Positions 1 to 10,774 of a stretch of DNA of 64,000 nt are shown piece by piece. The translations under genes were made by a program, and so were the position numbers. Within the stretch, counting starts at the first letter, position 1; each line of letters starts with the position of its first letter. The stretch is from Moringa oleifera. Taxonomy: Eukaryota > Streptophyta > Magnoliopsida > Brassicales > Moringaceae. Below the pieces are notes generated by a model. The model was not told the origin of the DNA and made no database searches. It saw only the letters and a program-made list of their open reading frames with translations. The stretch is from contig JAJFZO010000230.1 of NCBI GenBank assembly GCA_021397835.1, forward strand, positions 5,946,001 through 6,010,000, written 5' to 3'.

Positions 1-79
1 GAGAGAGGCTCGAACTCTCGACCTCAGGATCACTCGATAGCTATGAGACCTACGCGCTAGCCAACTGCGCCACCACCCC
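1..79 (-). tRNA. tRNA-Met (CAT), elongator type, with intron, 3' end cut by window edge
   Basis: On the minus strand the 5' acceptor strand GGGGTGG begins at 79, followed by a normal D arm, an anticodon loop reading CTCATA, and a T arm (GAGAG/CTCTC around TTCGAGC). The anticodon is CAT. Directly after CATA an 11-nt insert interrupts the anticodon loop, as known for plant elongator tRNA-Met genes, where the intron lies after position 37. The last five acceptor bases lie beyond base 1 of the window, so the gene is incomplete here only because of the window boundary. Confidence 0.9.
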
Positions 80-1155
80 AAGTTGTTATGTCAGAGACCT
101 AAAATATATATATTCAATTTTATTGGCAAATGTATTTGAAAAAACTTTGGGACACAAATGGCAAAGTCAATCTTGTTGTTGAGAAAAAGTTAATAGGTTA
201 GACCTAATAATTAATAAAAAATAATTACATATTTGCATATTACTTTAAAGAGATTTTTATTTAATATAATATGAAGGAAGTGACTCAAAATTAGAAAAAA
301 AAATTATAATAGATTTTAATGACAGCAGCTTTTGACACTTTTTGGTAATTTCGGTATCCCTTATTCTTGGAAGAAAGTTTCTTAAAGTTTCTCACCATGC
401 ATTCCATTACATTACTGTCCATCCATTTAAGAGCCACTTGCATACATTCTTTGTTATTTTTTATAGACAAAAAAATTCAAAAATGTAAAATTTTTTGGTA
501 AAATTTACTTGTCTCTTGCTATTTATTATTTTAAATTTTAAATTTTATATAAATAATATTTGATGAGAAAAATAAAAATTATTTACTAATCTAAAATTTA
601 AAGGAGTTTTTAATAAAAAATTATAAAATATTTTAATAATTTATAATATTAATAAAAAATTTGAAATTATTAAATTATCTCCTATTGTAATCTTATTAAA
701 AATTTAATATTATTTACATTAGTAAAATTTTTTGATCAAACTAGAGAATTAAGATGTGAAAAGTCCTCTTGTTTGCCCTAATAGATTTCTTTGACAAAAA
801 TAAACCAAATAAACTTTGTTGTGTTTTAATATTTTTATAAAAATTGAACCAAATAAATCTTATCATATTTATTTTTAATATTCATCCGTTGCTTGAAATC
901 TTGATTCTTGATTTGTCAATATTTATTATTTGTAAGATATTTCATCACTATTCGGATAAATTTTGTTTACTATAAGTCTAAACGTATTTTCCTTTTCCAC
1001 GGAACATTTTTTTATAAAGAAATAATATAATTATGCTAAAAATGATATAATATTTTTAAAAATAAAAAAAATACAATGTTGTATAAATTTCATCAAACCT
1101 TATCTATTAACTGATGAATCACTAAAGTTTGTCTCAGAAACTGTGGCACCTCGAG
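80..1155. other. AT-rich intergenic DNA, no gene seen
   Basis: This stretch between the two tRNA genes is dominated by runs of A and T with no open frame resembling a protein and no recognisable RNA gene. It contains several short self-similar AT blocks (around 530-700) like those found elsewhere in the window's intergenic DNA. I see nothing functional that I can support. Confidence 0.6.
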
Positions 1156-1228
1156 GGTTCCCATGGTGTAGTGGTTAGCACTCTGGACTTTGAATCCAGC
1201 GACCTGGGTTCGACTCCCGGTGGGACCT
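1156..1228 (+). tRNA. tRNA-Gln (TTG)
   Basis: The D arm, the anticodon arm with loop ACTTTGAAT (anticodon TTG), the variable region and the T arm CTGGG/CCCGG around TTCGACT match plant tRNA-Gln. The acceptor begins GGTTCCC and ends TGGGACC plus discriminator T. The 5' strand has one more C than the usual plant form, so either the mature tRNA starts at 1157 with one mismatch in the acceptor, or there is an extra base at the acceptor/D-arm junction. No CCA is encoded, as expected for a nuclear tRNA. Confidence 0.9.
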
Positions 1229-1340
1229 GCAATTTTCTTTTTGTTATTTTTATTTTTTATTTTTCCATAGCAAGCACAACATGAAACAACTTATAAGTAA
1301 TGGTTGTATCAGTGAACATTGCATTTGGGTTTCTGTTCTG

Positions 1341-4300
1341 TCATTCCCTGTGATTACAATCATCTTTTTGAGCCCCCATTTTCTCTCTTCTGAAAGCTTT
1401 AAGGAGATCGATGCCAAGACAAGCATTAAGCAAGTTCATTCCTGCCATTCCGAAGAGGGCAAGTGGCAACTCCACACCCTTCTCAAACTTGGGAGCATCT
1501 TTGATTAGCTTGACGGTAATGAGAACATGAGATGCAAGCCTCACCAAAAAGAACGTTATCCAATTGAGAAGCCATTCTACCTTCACCATTCTGCTCTTGG
1601 CGTCACGAACACCAGCCATCCTCCGCACTTTCCTCACATGCAGAAAGATTGAATGCAGCTGTTACATCAAACCAACTTCATATTTATTGTTCTAAAACAA
1701 GATCAACAATAGCATGAAGTCATCAAATTTTGATAGGAAGAATCCAAGCCGTGAGGTTCAGCTTTCAAGGCACCTATCTGAAACCAGATCTAACAGGGGC
1801 ATTCGCTAATGGAGAGCTTACCATAGAGACTAATCACTCAGATTTACCTTAGTAAGCAAAAGAGAGAACTAAACGAAGTATTATTATGTGAGTGTAATTG
1901 GCATCAATAAATTGCCTTGATAGCCATCGTGCAACAAATTTCACATTCTTGATGACTAAGAAGATCTGAGGTTCCGAACCCGAAAACGTCTCAGCCAAAA
2001 CAATTGCCTAGATGAACTAAAAGACAAGCAATTATATAGAAACGAAGAAGATTTTTGAAAAGATACTGAAACGTACCTCACAAATGAGTGTGAGAATCAG
2101 GTAGTTGATGGTGACATTTCGATATAAAGCAAGTGTGAAGCAGACCAGGAGAACCAGATGATGTGCTAGTATGGAAGGGATCAAACCACTGTATAATCGA
2201 TACTGCAGCATGTCCCACTGATCATATGCAAAGTAACCGCACGAGAAACACAGAGCAGGGTATGCCCAGGACCAAGTTCCTTCGACCAACTGTGAATGCT
2301 CGAACATCACCTTTGAGCCAATTCTTGTCCATTGATTAATTAGAATGAAAACCACTGCCCAGCATGTGTTTGAAATTTTTTAGTTGTATGAAAGACGTTC
2401 ATAATGGTATAAAAGCAAAAGATTGTCATGGGAAAATAAATTATGAATAACTCCCACTCTCACAATGTCAAAGCTAATGCTCACTTTCTAAGACTTTTGT
2501 AATAAACTGAGCTAATTCTTTAGTCAAACTTACCATTAAGTTGATGGCAAGAAGCGGTTCAAGGAACATAAAGGAAGCATGGCATCAAACTTTAGGCTCA
2601 CAAAAAAAAAAATAAAATAATAAAATAAAATGGCCACAGCTACCTTGTACATACCCATAAAGATCTTGACCAATAATGGAGATTATTGAGATAGGATTTG
2701 GTGAAAAACTTATTCCATTCTTTATCTCTCATTTCAAACCTTTGTGTAACCTATTCTTTTATCTAGGAATTTAAACTTTTGATAATTAGAGATTAAGGCA
2801 AACATCTTATCCCTGTTTTCACTACAAACACCCAAGGGGTGAGTGGTCTCAAGCATCTCATTCCTGTCTTGGGTTCTCATTGGCCTATGGGGAGAGGGTT
2901 CTCGCCAGCCCCCAAGGAGAGGGTTCTTGCCATTCCCCGAGGAGAGGTTCTCACTAGCCCCCAAGGAGAGGGTTCTTGCCAGTCCCCAAGGAAAGGGTTC
3001 TCACTAGCCCTGAGAATTATTAATTTTTTTTAATTGTTATATATAAGCTTCTGCTAATTCTCAACAAAGTCCTAATTATCATTGTATTCATTCGAGTAAT
3101 TTAAACTTAAGGTGCCCTAGCCATGGTATCTATTGAGACATCCTAGAAATAATCCATCTTTGCCTAAATACATAAAATGCTTTAGCTAAGGGAAAATCAA
3201 AATTGAACTTCATTTCATGAGAAATAGGGAACAAATAGCCCAGCATTATATTCTCAATCTCTTAGTTCGGGTTTACTTTCTCAAGTGTGCGTGACTATCC
3301 ATCTGAACATCCTTGTTTTGAAAATACTCATTGTATCATATTCTCCTTTTCTAGCATTCATTAATTCATTACTTAATTTATCTTACAACCCAAGATTCTA
3401 TTTTGGAGCATATTTTACCTTTCAGCATACTTACCGTTTCTAGTAGACTCCCCCTTATTCTTCACATACTTCAATTATCTTATAGGTTGTATTTTTATCG
3501 CCTTAATTAACGCAAACAACTAAATTAACTATCATCAGCCACCAGAGAACTTTTAATTGATGCCTATCCATACCAATGCCATCACTTCATAAAAAAAAAA
3601 AACTAGCTAGCTTCATGGCTAGACAACTACCCATGTCATCACTCAAGCTTTCACTAGAGCTTGAATTGATATTCTTTAAGCTTACTAGCTCAAACATGTT
3701 AAATTCATTTAGCATCTCTGCATTAAATTTCAATTTCACATTTCCTTCCAAATAATTCTTAGAAGTATTCTGAACAGCTTGCCAACTAATGGAAAGGGAC
3801 CAAAACCTAGTCCGAAAGAAGCTTCAGTTAGTACCTTCTAAATTTTTTACCATCCGTGGATCTAATGTGATAAATGGATAAAGCATGTCATAAGTTTATA
3901 ATGAGGCCTAATGTCCATACATCGAACAGGAGTTCCTCTTAAATAACTATTCCAAATGAAATTAAATAACTATTCCTAGAGTTTCTTGAACCCGGAACGA
4001 AGAACTTTATCCAGGACCTTATTTGGCAGAACAACACCAACGAGTGACCCTTTAAACAAGCTCAAATCATTGAGGAACTTTTACCAAACAATATCTTCTT
4101 TGACCCAAATGCCCACGTAGTACAGCAGTTTTTCTCCTCTTCTACTTGGTGCTTCTGATACAACTAGCCATCTTCACCAAAACTTTTTAACAGATGCCAT
4201 AGTTTTAAGCTGCATACTTACTCAAAATACAAAACTACAATATCCTGGTAGTTCATCTCTATGCATGATGCATAATTTTGCAGTTCAAAGCACATTTATC

Positions 4301-4921
4301 CACCAACAGCTTTTAATTACCCTATGCATATTGAGTCAATCCTATTCCTAAAACCTCAAGCACTCTGCCACATACTTGAATTTATTCTCACATGGTCAAT
4401 TAACACCAGATTGTTTCAATCAAGAACTAGTTCTACTCAATTTAAGCAAACCCATAATAGCATCCACGATTCCTATCATATTAAACAAAAATCTTAAAGC
4501 AATCACATGCACAGAACACTAAAACCCCCTCCCCCACCCAAAAATAAGAACAAGCAATATAAGAAGGCATGAATAGAAGCAAAAATCCAGTTCAAAAGAT
4601 CAACCCAAAAGAGAAAATTTTAAGAAATTAAATAAAAGAAAAGGGAAAGGACAGTATCCTGAGGACCTGAAATGGAGGTGATGGTAGAGTGGAGAAGAGA
4701 GACAAAGGTGTTGACGAAGAGAGGGTCACGAGAGACCCAAAATCGAATGACCCAGTTGGCTATTTGGTAAAAACAAGCACCACCCACGACACAGAGCAGC
4801 TCTCTCCGTTTGTTGAAGACTATCTCGAACAGAAGGGAAACCAACCATAGAACCAGATGGCCATAAAGAAGACACCAGCCTTGTCGCCGCTGCTATGACC
4901 ATAGTAGCTTCTTCTTGCCAT
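1341..4921 (-). pseudogene. TLC-domain (TRAM/LAG1/CLN8) membrane protein gene, first exon frameshifted
   Basis: Three exons are placed: 4667-4921, 2077-2354 and 1341-1658 (stop at 1341-1343). Exons 2 and 3 encode hydrophobic helices of a TLC fold, with the central FSCGYFAYD and HHLVL elements. The family includes TMEM136/TLCD-like proteins and Arabidopsis At1g21790, a predicted lipid-sensing or lipid-handling ER/Golgi membrane protein. Exon joins give SISVVFIL and LICELHSI in the correct frame. The only sensible ATG is at 4921 (MARRSYYGH...), but that frame reaches a stop about 30 codons on. The conserved frame (LVSLLFEIVFNKRRELL...) runs on without any ATG. Exon 1 is 255 nt, whereas the phase-1 donor needs 3n+1. 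A third GGTT copy at 4839-4846 would fix both. This may be a pseudogene, a disrupted allele or an assembly indel. The 2.3-kb intron 1 carries a minisatellite. Confidence 0.75.
2871..3015. repeat. 25-bp minisatellite in TLC gene intron 1
   Basis: About 5.7 imperfect head-to-tail copies of a 25-bp unit start at 2871, 2896, 2921, 2946 (24 bp) and 2970, with a partial copy from 2995. The unit begins GGGTTCT and ends CCCAAGGAGA on the plus strand. The array is much richer in G and C than the surrounding intron. Copies differ by a few substitutions, so it is not newly formed. Confidence 0.85.
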
Positions 4922-4950
4922 TGATCTCGAGTGGAAAAACACAGCGCACA

Positions 4951-4982
4951 GTGGGAGAGGGAGAGAGAGAGAGAGAGAGAGA
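4951..4982. repeat. (GA)n microsatellite in the TLC gene 5' leader
   Basis: An uninterrupted GA run follows GTGGGAGAGG. On the transcribed minus strand it is a CT tract about 30 bp upstream of the ATG at 4921, a common arrangement in plant 5' leaders. Confidence 0.85.
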
Positions 4983-5106
4983 TGCTTTACGAAACGCCTT
5001 AACTTTCATAACACTGTTATCGGGATTGCTTGCTTGCTTTGCCCGCAAGCTACTTGGGCGTGCGCGCCCTCGTAAGTCGCGACCCTGTCCAAGAAAGAAT
5101 CCATAG

Positions 5107-5870
5107 CCCTGAGCAGCTCCCAATATAATTACTACTTCCACTCCCCAACTTTCCCCTATTTCCTGGGAGGAGAGAAACACAGAAATAAAAATCATAGAAA
5201 AGAGCTGAAAGATTTTCTTTTTGAATAAATATATAAATTTTAAATCATTGGGTATTCCCAATCAAAATTCTATATTTTTATCAGTTTTTTAATATAAATT
5301 ATCAATTTAATTTAATTTAAATATTTAATTTTAATAAATTTAAGATTTTAAAAATAATTTTACAGTTAAAATACTTTTAAAATATCAAATTTAATATTTT
5401 ATTTTAAATTTATTTTTTAATTTTAAAATAATTTTCTAATAATTTTTTCTAAATTTTAGAAATATAACTTTAAAAAATGTATTTTAATATTCAAATAATG
5501 TAATAATTTCTTTTCAAGTTTTTTTAAAAATTATTATGGTAATCAAGTATTTTTTTACTTTGATAAAAAAATTTAATAAATTTATTATGTAAAATTTTTA
5601 ATTTAAATATTTGTAATTTTTTAAAAAACTTATATTAAACTAAATTAAAAACTTATATTTATTTTTTTATGTTGATCTTAAGTATTTTTAAAAAGTTAAT
5701 TAAAATTAATAAAATAATAAAATAAAAGTAATTCTTCAACTGGGCGTTGATAATCGTTTTAATCAAGTATCAAAAGACTATTGACGACAGTGGCTACATT
5801 TTAAGATGCAGTGGGACCCACCTGATGTAATAATGTAACCAAAAATGAAAATGGCAAAAAAAATCCAAAC
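5107..5870. other. AT-rich intergenic block with dispersed-repeat motif
   Basis: This lies between the divergent TLC and CAO genes. From about 5270 to 5720 the sequence is almost only A and T, including a motif at 5587-5612 (ATGTAAAATTTTTAATTT followed by AAATATTT) that recurs near 36547, 52037, 55991 and, more diverged, 59993. No gene is seen. Confidence 0.6.
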
Positions 5871-6025
5871 TTTTTTCAAAATTCAGAGGAAAACCATGAC
5901 AAAGAACACATAGACGGATAGATAGGGAAAGATATCTCGAAAGTCCTAGCTGGCAAGATAATGGGCCCCACACTTGCGAGATACTGTCTCTCAGAGCCTA
6001 TGGAGCATGTGGAAGGAGGGGACGC

Positions 6026-6062
6026 CACGTGTGCGACCGCCGAGTCCACGCTTGTCCACGTG
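6026..6062 (+). promoter_or_regulatory. Two G-boxes (CACGTG) upstream of CAO
   Basis: CACGTG occurs at 6026-6031 and 6057-6062, 31 bp apart and 155-191 bp upstream of the CAO start codon. G-boxes bind bZIP and bHLH factors such as HY5 and PIFs, which are known to control chlorophyll biosynthesis genes. The link to CAO here is inferred from position only. Confidence 0.5.
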
Positions 6063-6216
6063 TCATACCATGGGAGGCTCCTCAAGATCGCGCGTAACAC
6101 TAACCTCTTATCAACAAAATCACCAAAATTAAATCTTTCTCCACTTCGGGTCTCATTTCTTTCCTTTTCTCTTTTCCCCCTCTCTCTCACACTCACGGTT
6201 TCACATTTCAAAGGCC

Positions 6217-9200
6217 ATGACCATCGTAGCTACTGCCGCTGCTCTGTCTGTGCCTATCTCTGTGTGTAGATCATCCAAGCTTAATACTAAAAAGGTAATG
6301 ACTTTTGGCTTTCTCTGTGCTTAATTTATCTGGGTGGTTTCTAAATTTGAAGGAAAGTTTGATTTGGGTGGTTGATTTGTTAGTGGAGTTTTAGCTTGGT
6401 TTTTGGTCCTGGAGCCTAAAAAGTATGATGTCTTTCATGAAAAACTCTTTTCCGTGCTTAGTTTATTTGGGTAAATGCTGAGATAATGGAAATTTCTATT
6501 TCGATCAGAAGTATCAGAGTTTAATGGCTTTCTCTGTCAAACTTATCCGGCCAGTTGTTTCATCTGGAGATATTTAGTGAAGTTAATAGAAATCTACAAT
6601 ATACTATGGCATTTAGCTTTTAAGTTTTTGTTTTCTTTATAGTTTTTGGCGGAATACCACACCTACAATGAGAATGCATGTTTTGTTATTCTGGAGTAAG
6701 ATTTAGTTAAGATTGTTGATTTGTCTTTCTAGTTTCGGCATAGATTGTGGTACTTAACCCTGAAGGAGATAACCTTTGATATAGGTCTTTACCAAACTTA
6801 TCTGGGTTTTTCCATCCAAATTCCATAGGAAAATAAGCTCGTTTTATTTTAATTTGTAACATAGATGGTGATTGCTGGGTGGGTTTTCAGGGCCTTAAAG
6901 GAAGGTTTGCTGTGTTTGCTGTATTCGGGGAGGAAGGTGGGTTGGTGGATAAGAAGAGCCCGTGGAGCACGCTCTTCGATGTGGAGGATCCGAGGTCTAG
7001 GGTCCCTCAGTGTAAAGGGAAGTTCTTGGATGTGAATCAGGCCTTGGAAGTGGCTAGATATGATATTCAGTACTGTGATTGGCGTGCTCGGCAAGATCTA
7101 CTAAGCATCATGCTTCTTCATGAGAAGGTTTGTATTCATCCTTATGAAATTCCTGGTTCAAGTTTTAAGTTACTAATTTCAGTACTTCCCAATTTGATTT
7201 TTGATTTTAGTTGTAAATAAGCTGTAAATAAGATTGTTGAATCTAACTTTTATCTTTTGTCTCTTAAATTCAACAACTTTGTAGAGTCCTTTAGGGGTTT
7301 ACATTGTTTTGTTTTGGTGATTCTCACTTTCATAGATGTTAATGTAGGTCGTGGAAGTTCTAAATCCTCTAGCTCGTGACTACAAGTCCATTGGCACTAT
7401 GAAGAAGGAGCTTGCAGAGCTACAGGATGAACTAGCGCAAGCTCACAAACAGGTCTGTAAAATTATAAACAAGATAAAACTTGAAATATTTTTGAAGAAC
7501 TTACAATGAATGTCCCTTACTGAGAAGTTATTTGGACCAATTAATAATGGTGAGGTGCTTAAATTCCAAGATAACCAATATTGTGTCTGACCAGTAAGTA
7601 ACAACAGGTTCATTTGTCTGAAGCAAGGGTTGCTACTGCTTTAGACAAACTAGCTTACATGGAGGCATTGGTTAATGATAGGCTGCTACAAGACAGAAGC
7701 ACAACAGATCCTCTCCAAGCATCTCCCAGTACTTCTGTCCAATCTCTGGATACAATGAAAGGAAAGTTGCCCCGGAAAAGCTTGAATGTCTCTGGTCCAG
7801 TTCAACCTTACCACCCTCGCCTGAAGAATTTCTGGTACCCTGTTGCTTTCTCCGGTGATCTGAAGGATGATACCATGGTATGTTTGTCATGGCAAGCAAT
7901 TAAATTTCTTTGATATAATTCGCCTTTCAGAAGGAGTGATCCTGTCAAATGAAATTTTTTATGCATGATGGTTAAAACAACAAATTTTTGGCTTTTCATT
8001 CTTCGTTATCTTTTGTTGTCAGGTTCCAATTGATTGCTTTGAGGAACCATGGGTTCTCTTTCGTGGTAGAGATGGGAAACCTGGATGTGTTCAGAACACG
8101 TGTGCGCATAGAGCCTGTCCTCTTCACCTTGGTTCAGTGAATGAGGGGCGCATCCAATGTCCCTACCATGGTTAGTGAGAATTTAGGAAGGCTGTGAACT
8201 TGTATACAGCATAGTGACATATTTTTGCTGCATAATCAGGTCTTTCAACTCGTTGAATCAAATTGAGAAACTATTTACTTCTACGTGCTCCTAATTCTTG
8301 GAAATTTTCAGGGTGGGAGTACTCAACAGATGGAAAATGTGAAAAAATGCCATCTACACAATTACTTAATGTGAAGATAAAGTCATTGCCATGTTTTGAA
8401 CAAGAAGGATTGATCTGGATTTGGCCTGGCAATGATCCCCCAACAGCCATGCTTCCTTCCTTACAACCTCCTTCAGGGTTTCAAATCCATGCTGAGGTAT
8501 AATATTGATTTATCTATGTTCTTTCAGCTGTTGTAAGTACAATTTAGGTGAATAATGATTGCTATAAAAGAACATTGGCCTCTCCTCATTTCTGTTATTT
8601 CTTTATCAATGGCAGATTGTTATGGAACTCCCAGTGGAACACGGGTTACTACTGGATAACCTTTTGGATCTCGCTCACGCCCCGTTTACCCACACTTCCA
8701 CCTTTGCCAAGGGCTGGAGTGTTCCTAGGTTCGTTTCTCTGATTATTTACAGTACTATCAGGGGAATAAGTGAAATGAAAGATATGGATTTCTTCTTTTA
8801 CATACTTTATGAGGATCAGGAGACATTAACAAAGAAACATCTGCTTATATCTGGTTATGCAATGAATACTTACGGTTTTCTTGCAAATATCTGGAATTCT
8901 CAGCTTGGTGAAGTTTTTGACACCTGCATCTGGGCTGCAAGGATACTGGGATCCTTATCCAATTGACATGGAATTTCGACCACCTTGTATGGTGCTATCG
9001 ACAATTGGGATCTCCAAGCCTGGAAAACTCAAGGGACAGAGTACCGAGCAATGTGAAACCCACCTTCATCAACTTCACGTCTGCTTACCTTCATCCAGAC
9101 AGAAGACAAGACTATTATACAGAATGTCACTGGATTTTGCTCCCTTATTGAAGCACATTCCTTTCATGCAATATCTATGGCGGCATTTTGCAGAACAGGT

Positions 9201-9504
9201 AATAAGTCACTTTTCTTTCTGCATTCACAAAGATGAACATATCGTACCTAATCTCCTTAGGTGATATTACACAGCTTCAGTCTTGCTTGGCACCAATAAA
9301 ATCTCTACTCATATTCTCCATTGGTAAATACAGGTCTTGAATGAGGATCTGCGCCTTGTCCTTGGCCAGCAAGAGCGAATGATTAATGGGGCAAATGTCT
9401 GGAATTGGCCAGTAGCGTATGATAAGCTTGGAGTAAGATACAGGCTATGGAGAGATGCTGTTCAAAGAGGAGCTAAACAATTACCTTTCAGCAATTCAAT
9501 GTAA
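6217..9504 (+). CDS. CAO: Chlorophyllide a oxygenase (chlorophyll b synthase)
   Basis: This enzyme converts chlorophyllide a to chlorophyllide b in two oxygenation steps in the chloroplast. Nine exons: 6217-6294, 6891-7127, 7348-7452, 7608-7877, 8023-8170, 8312-8496, 8616-8728, 8904-9198 and 9334-9504, giving 533 residues (Arabidopsis about 536). The N-terminus is transit-peptide-like. Domain A contains [10 protein letters not shown] at 94-103, matching the known chlorophyll-b-responsive degron. A coiled, variable linker follows. The Rieske [2Fe-2S] ligands are C257, H259, C276 and H279. Mononuclear iron ligands fit N356, D359, H362 and H367. The C-terminus ends [13 protein letters not shown] and about a dozen further residues. 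All phases close and no damage is seen. The gene is divergent from the TLC gene, with G-boxes upstream. Confidence 0.97.
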
Positions 9505-10435
9505 ATTATCTCCATCTAAGGATTTAACTTGCCGATCTGCAACTTTACACTCAGAAGAGTTCCTGCCAGATGATCTTCCAATAGCCAACTACACTGGTCA
9601 GTTTAGCTTTTGGTCTGTTGCAGGACTACGACTCACCCAGAATTTATTTAATTGATCTGAGGAAGGGAAGGGATGGCATTTAGACATGATCCGCCGTAAA
9701 TTACAAGAAAACTGTACACTATTTTTTATTGTTTGTGTACAGTGTGAAATCCATTTTTTCTGCTCTCCCTTCTCACCAGAAAGGCGGAATTAAGTGATGA
9801 AGATTGTGTTCCAGCTTCAGCTTTTGAGATTTTGGTCGTGTACCCATTGGAAAAGAGAACATCTGTTGTATCAAGGCATCTGGTGTTTTAATGAAAATCT
9901 GAAAATTTGGAAACTCTTTGTTCAGCTGCCAGTATGATCATTCTGAACTGCAAATTCAGGGGTTGATTCATTAAATTCTTTGCATGAACAGATATCTCAT
10001 GGAGCTTAGCAAATTCCATTGGCAGGAGTGGGGATTACTAAGGAGGGACAAGAAAATTGCATGAATAAGGAACTTCTGAGAAGACATACTTGCAAGGGAG
10101 CTGTCTAAGCTCCAGAATGACTGCAGGCCAATTCACAAATTGGCACTGCTATGCCCCTTATGAAAAGTTGTCTTTCTAAGTGGTTCTCTCAAATTTAAGA
10201 TTTTGATAGAAAATTTGTTTTTTATTTGTCAATTTCTCCAAACCGCCAACGCTCAAACATCTCTCTTTTCTCATATGACTCATTAAAAGGAAAAGGAAAA
10301 GAAAAGGAAAAAACCCAATTTCCATTGCAGTGAAACAGCTTTTTATTCAAAGGAGAACTCAGTTTTTACATTTTCCCATCAAAATAGAGAGAACAAGGGA
10401 AATTCAAAACAACCCAAAACCCCCAGTGACATGAA
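9505..10435. other. Convergent 3' region of CAO and zinc-ribbon gene
   Basis: This holds the likely CAO 3' UTR (to roughly 9900 or beyond) and the 3' UTR of the minus-strand zinc-ribbon gene. A purine-rich AAAAGGAAAAG run lies near 10285-10312. No further gene is seen. Confidence 0.6.
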
Positions 10436-10774
10436 TTACAGGGATGACCCACAGAAGGGGCAGAACCTGAACTCTGGGTCAACAAGCCGATCACAGAAAC
10501 GGCAGCGCATATCCCCGGAAACAACAGACGGTGGCAGGGACTCACTTGTTGGAGGAGGCACGGAGAAAGACTGAGGGAAGAAGAGATTGCAGTTGTTGCA
10601 GTATAAGAGGGGGTCTTTCCCAGGCCACCTCCATACTGGAACAAAAAAGAGCTTGAGGACCTTCTCGTACTCCACCAGATCAGCTCTCGACCCGCAGCTT
10701 ATGCACCTGCCTGCACCTGATTTCAGCACCTGACTGACTTGCTGCTCTAACCCTCCCACAAAGAAGAAGAACAT
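10436..10774 (-). CDS. Small zinc-ribbon protein (zinc-ribbon 15-like), function unknown
   Basis: A single-exon frame of 112 residues from ATG at 10774 to TAA at 10436-10438. Four CxxC pairs are visible: CISC and CNNC in the first half, CRFC and CPFC at the C-terminus, consistent with two zinc ribbons. The segment between the ribbons is rich in Pro and Ser. The start MFFFFVGGLEQQ and the end FCPFCGSSL match small plant proteins annotated as zinc-ribbon 15 domain proteins, as far as I recall. It lies convergent to CAO with its own upstream region. No catalytic motif is seen, and nucleic-acid or protein binding is only a guess from the fold. Confidence 0.85.
   Translation of the reverse strand: MFFFFVGGLEQQVSQVLKSGAGRCISCGSRADLVEYEKVLKLFFVPVWRWPGKDPLLYCNNCNLFFPQSFSVPPPTSESLPPSVVSGDMRCRFCDRLVDPEFRFCPFCGSSL

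Noticed and set aside
4893..5261. 122-codon minus-strand ORF upstream of the TLC gene
   Set aside because: Its middle is the translated CT microsatellite (LSLSLSPS) and it ends in the TLC leader. It has no conserved content.
8622..8966. 114-codon plus-strand ORF
   Set aside because: It is CAO exon 7 followed by intron read-through in the same frame, ending inside exon 8 in another frame.
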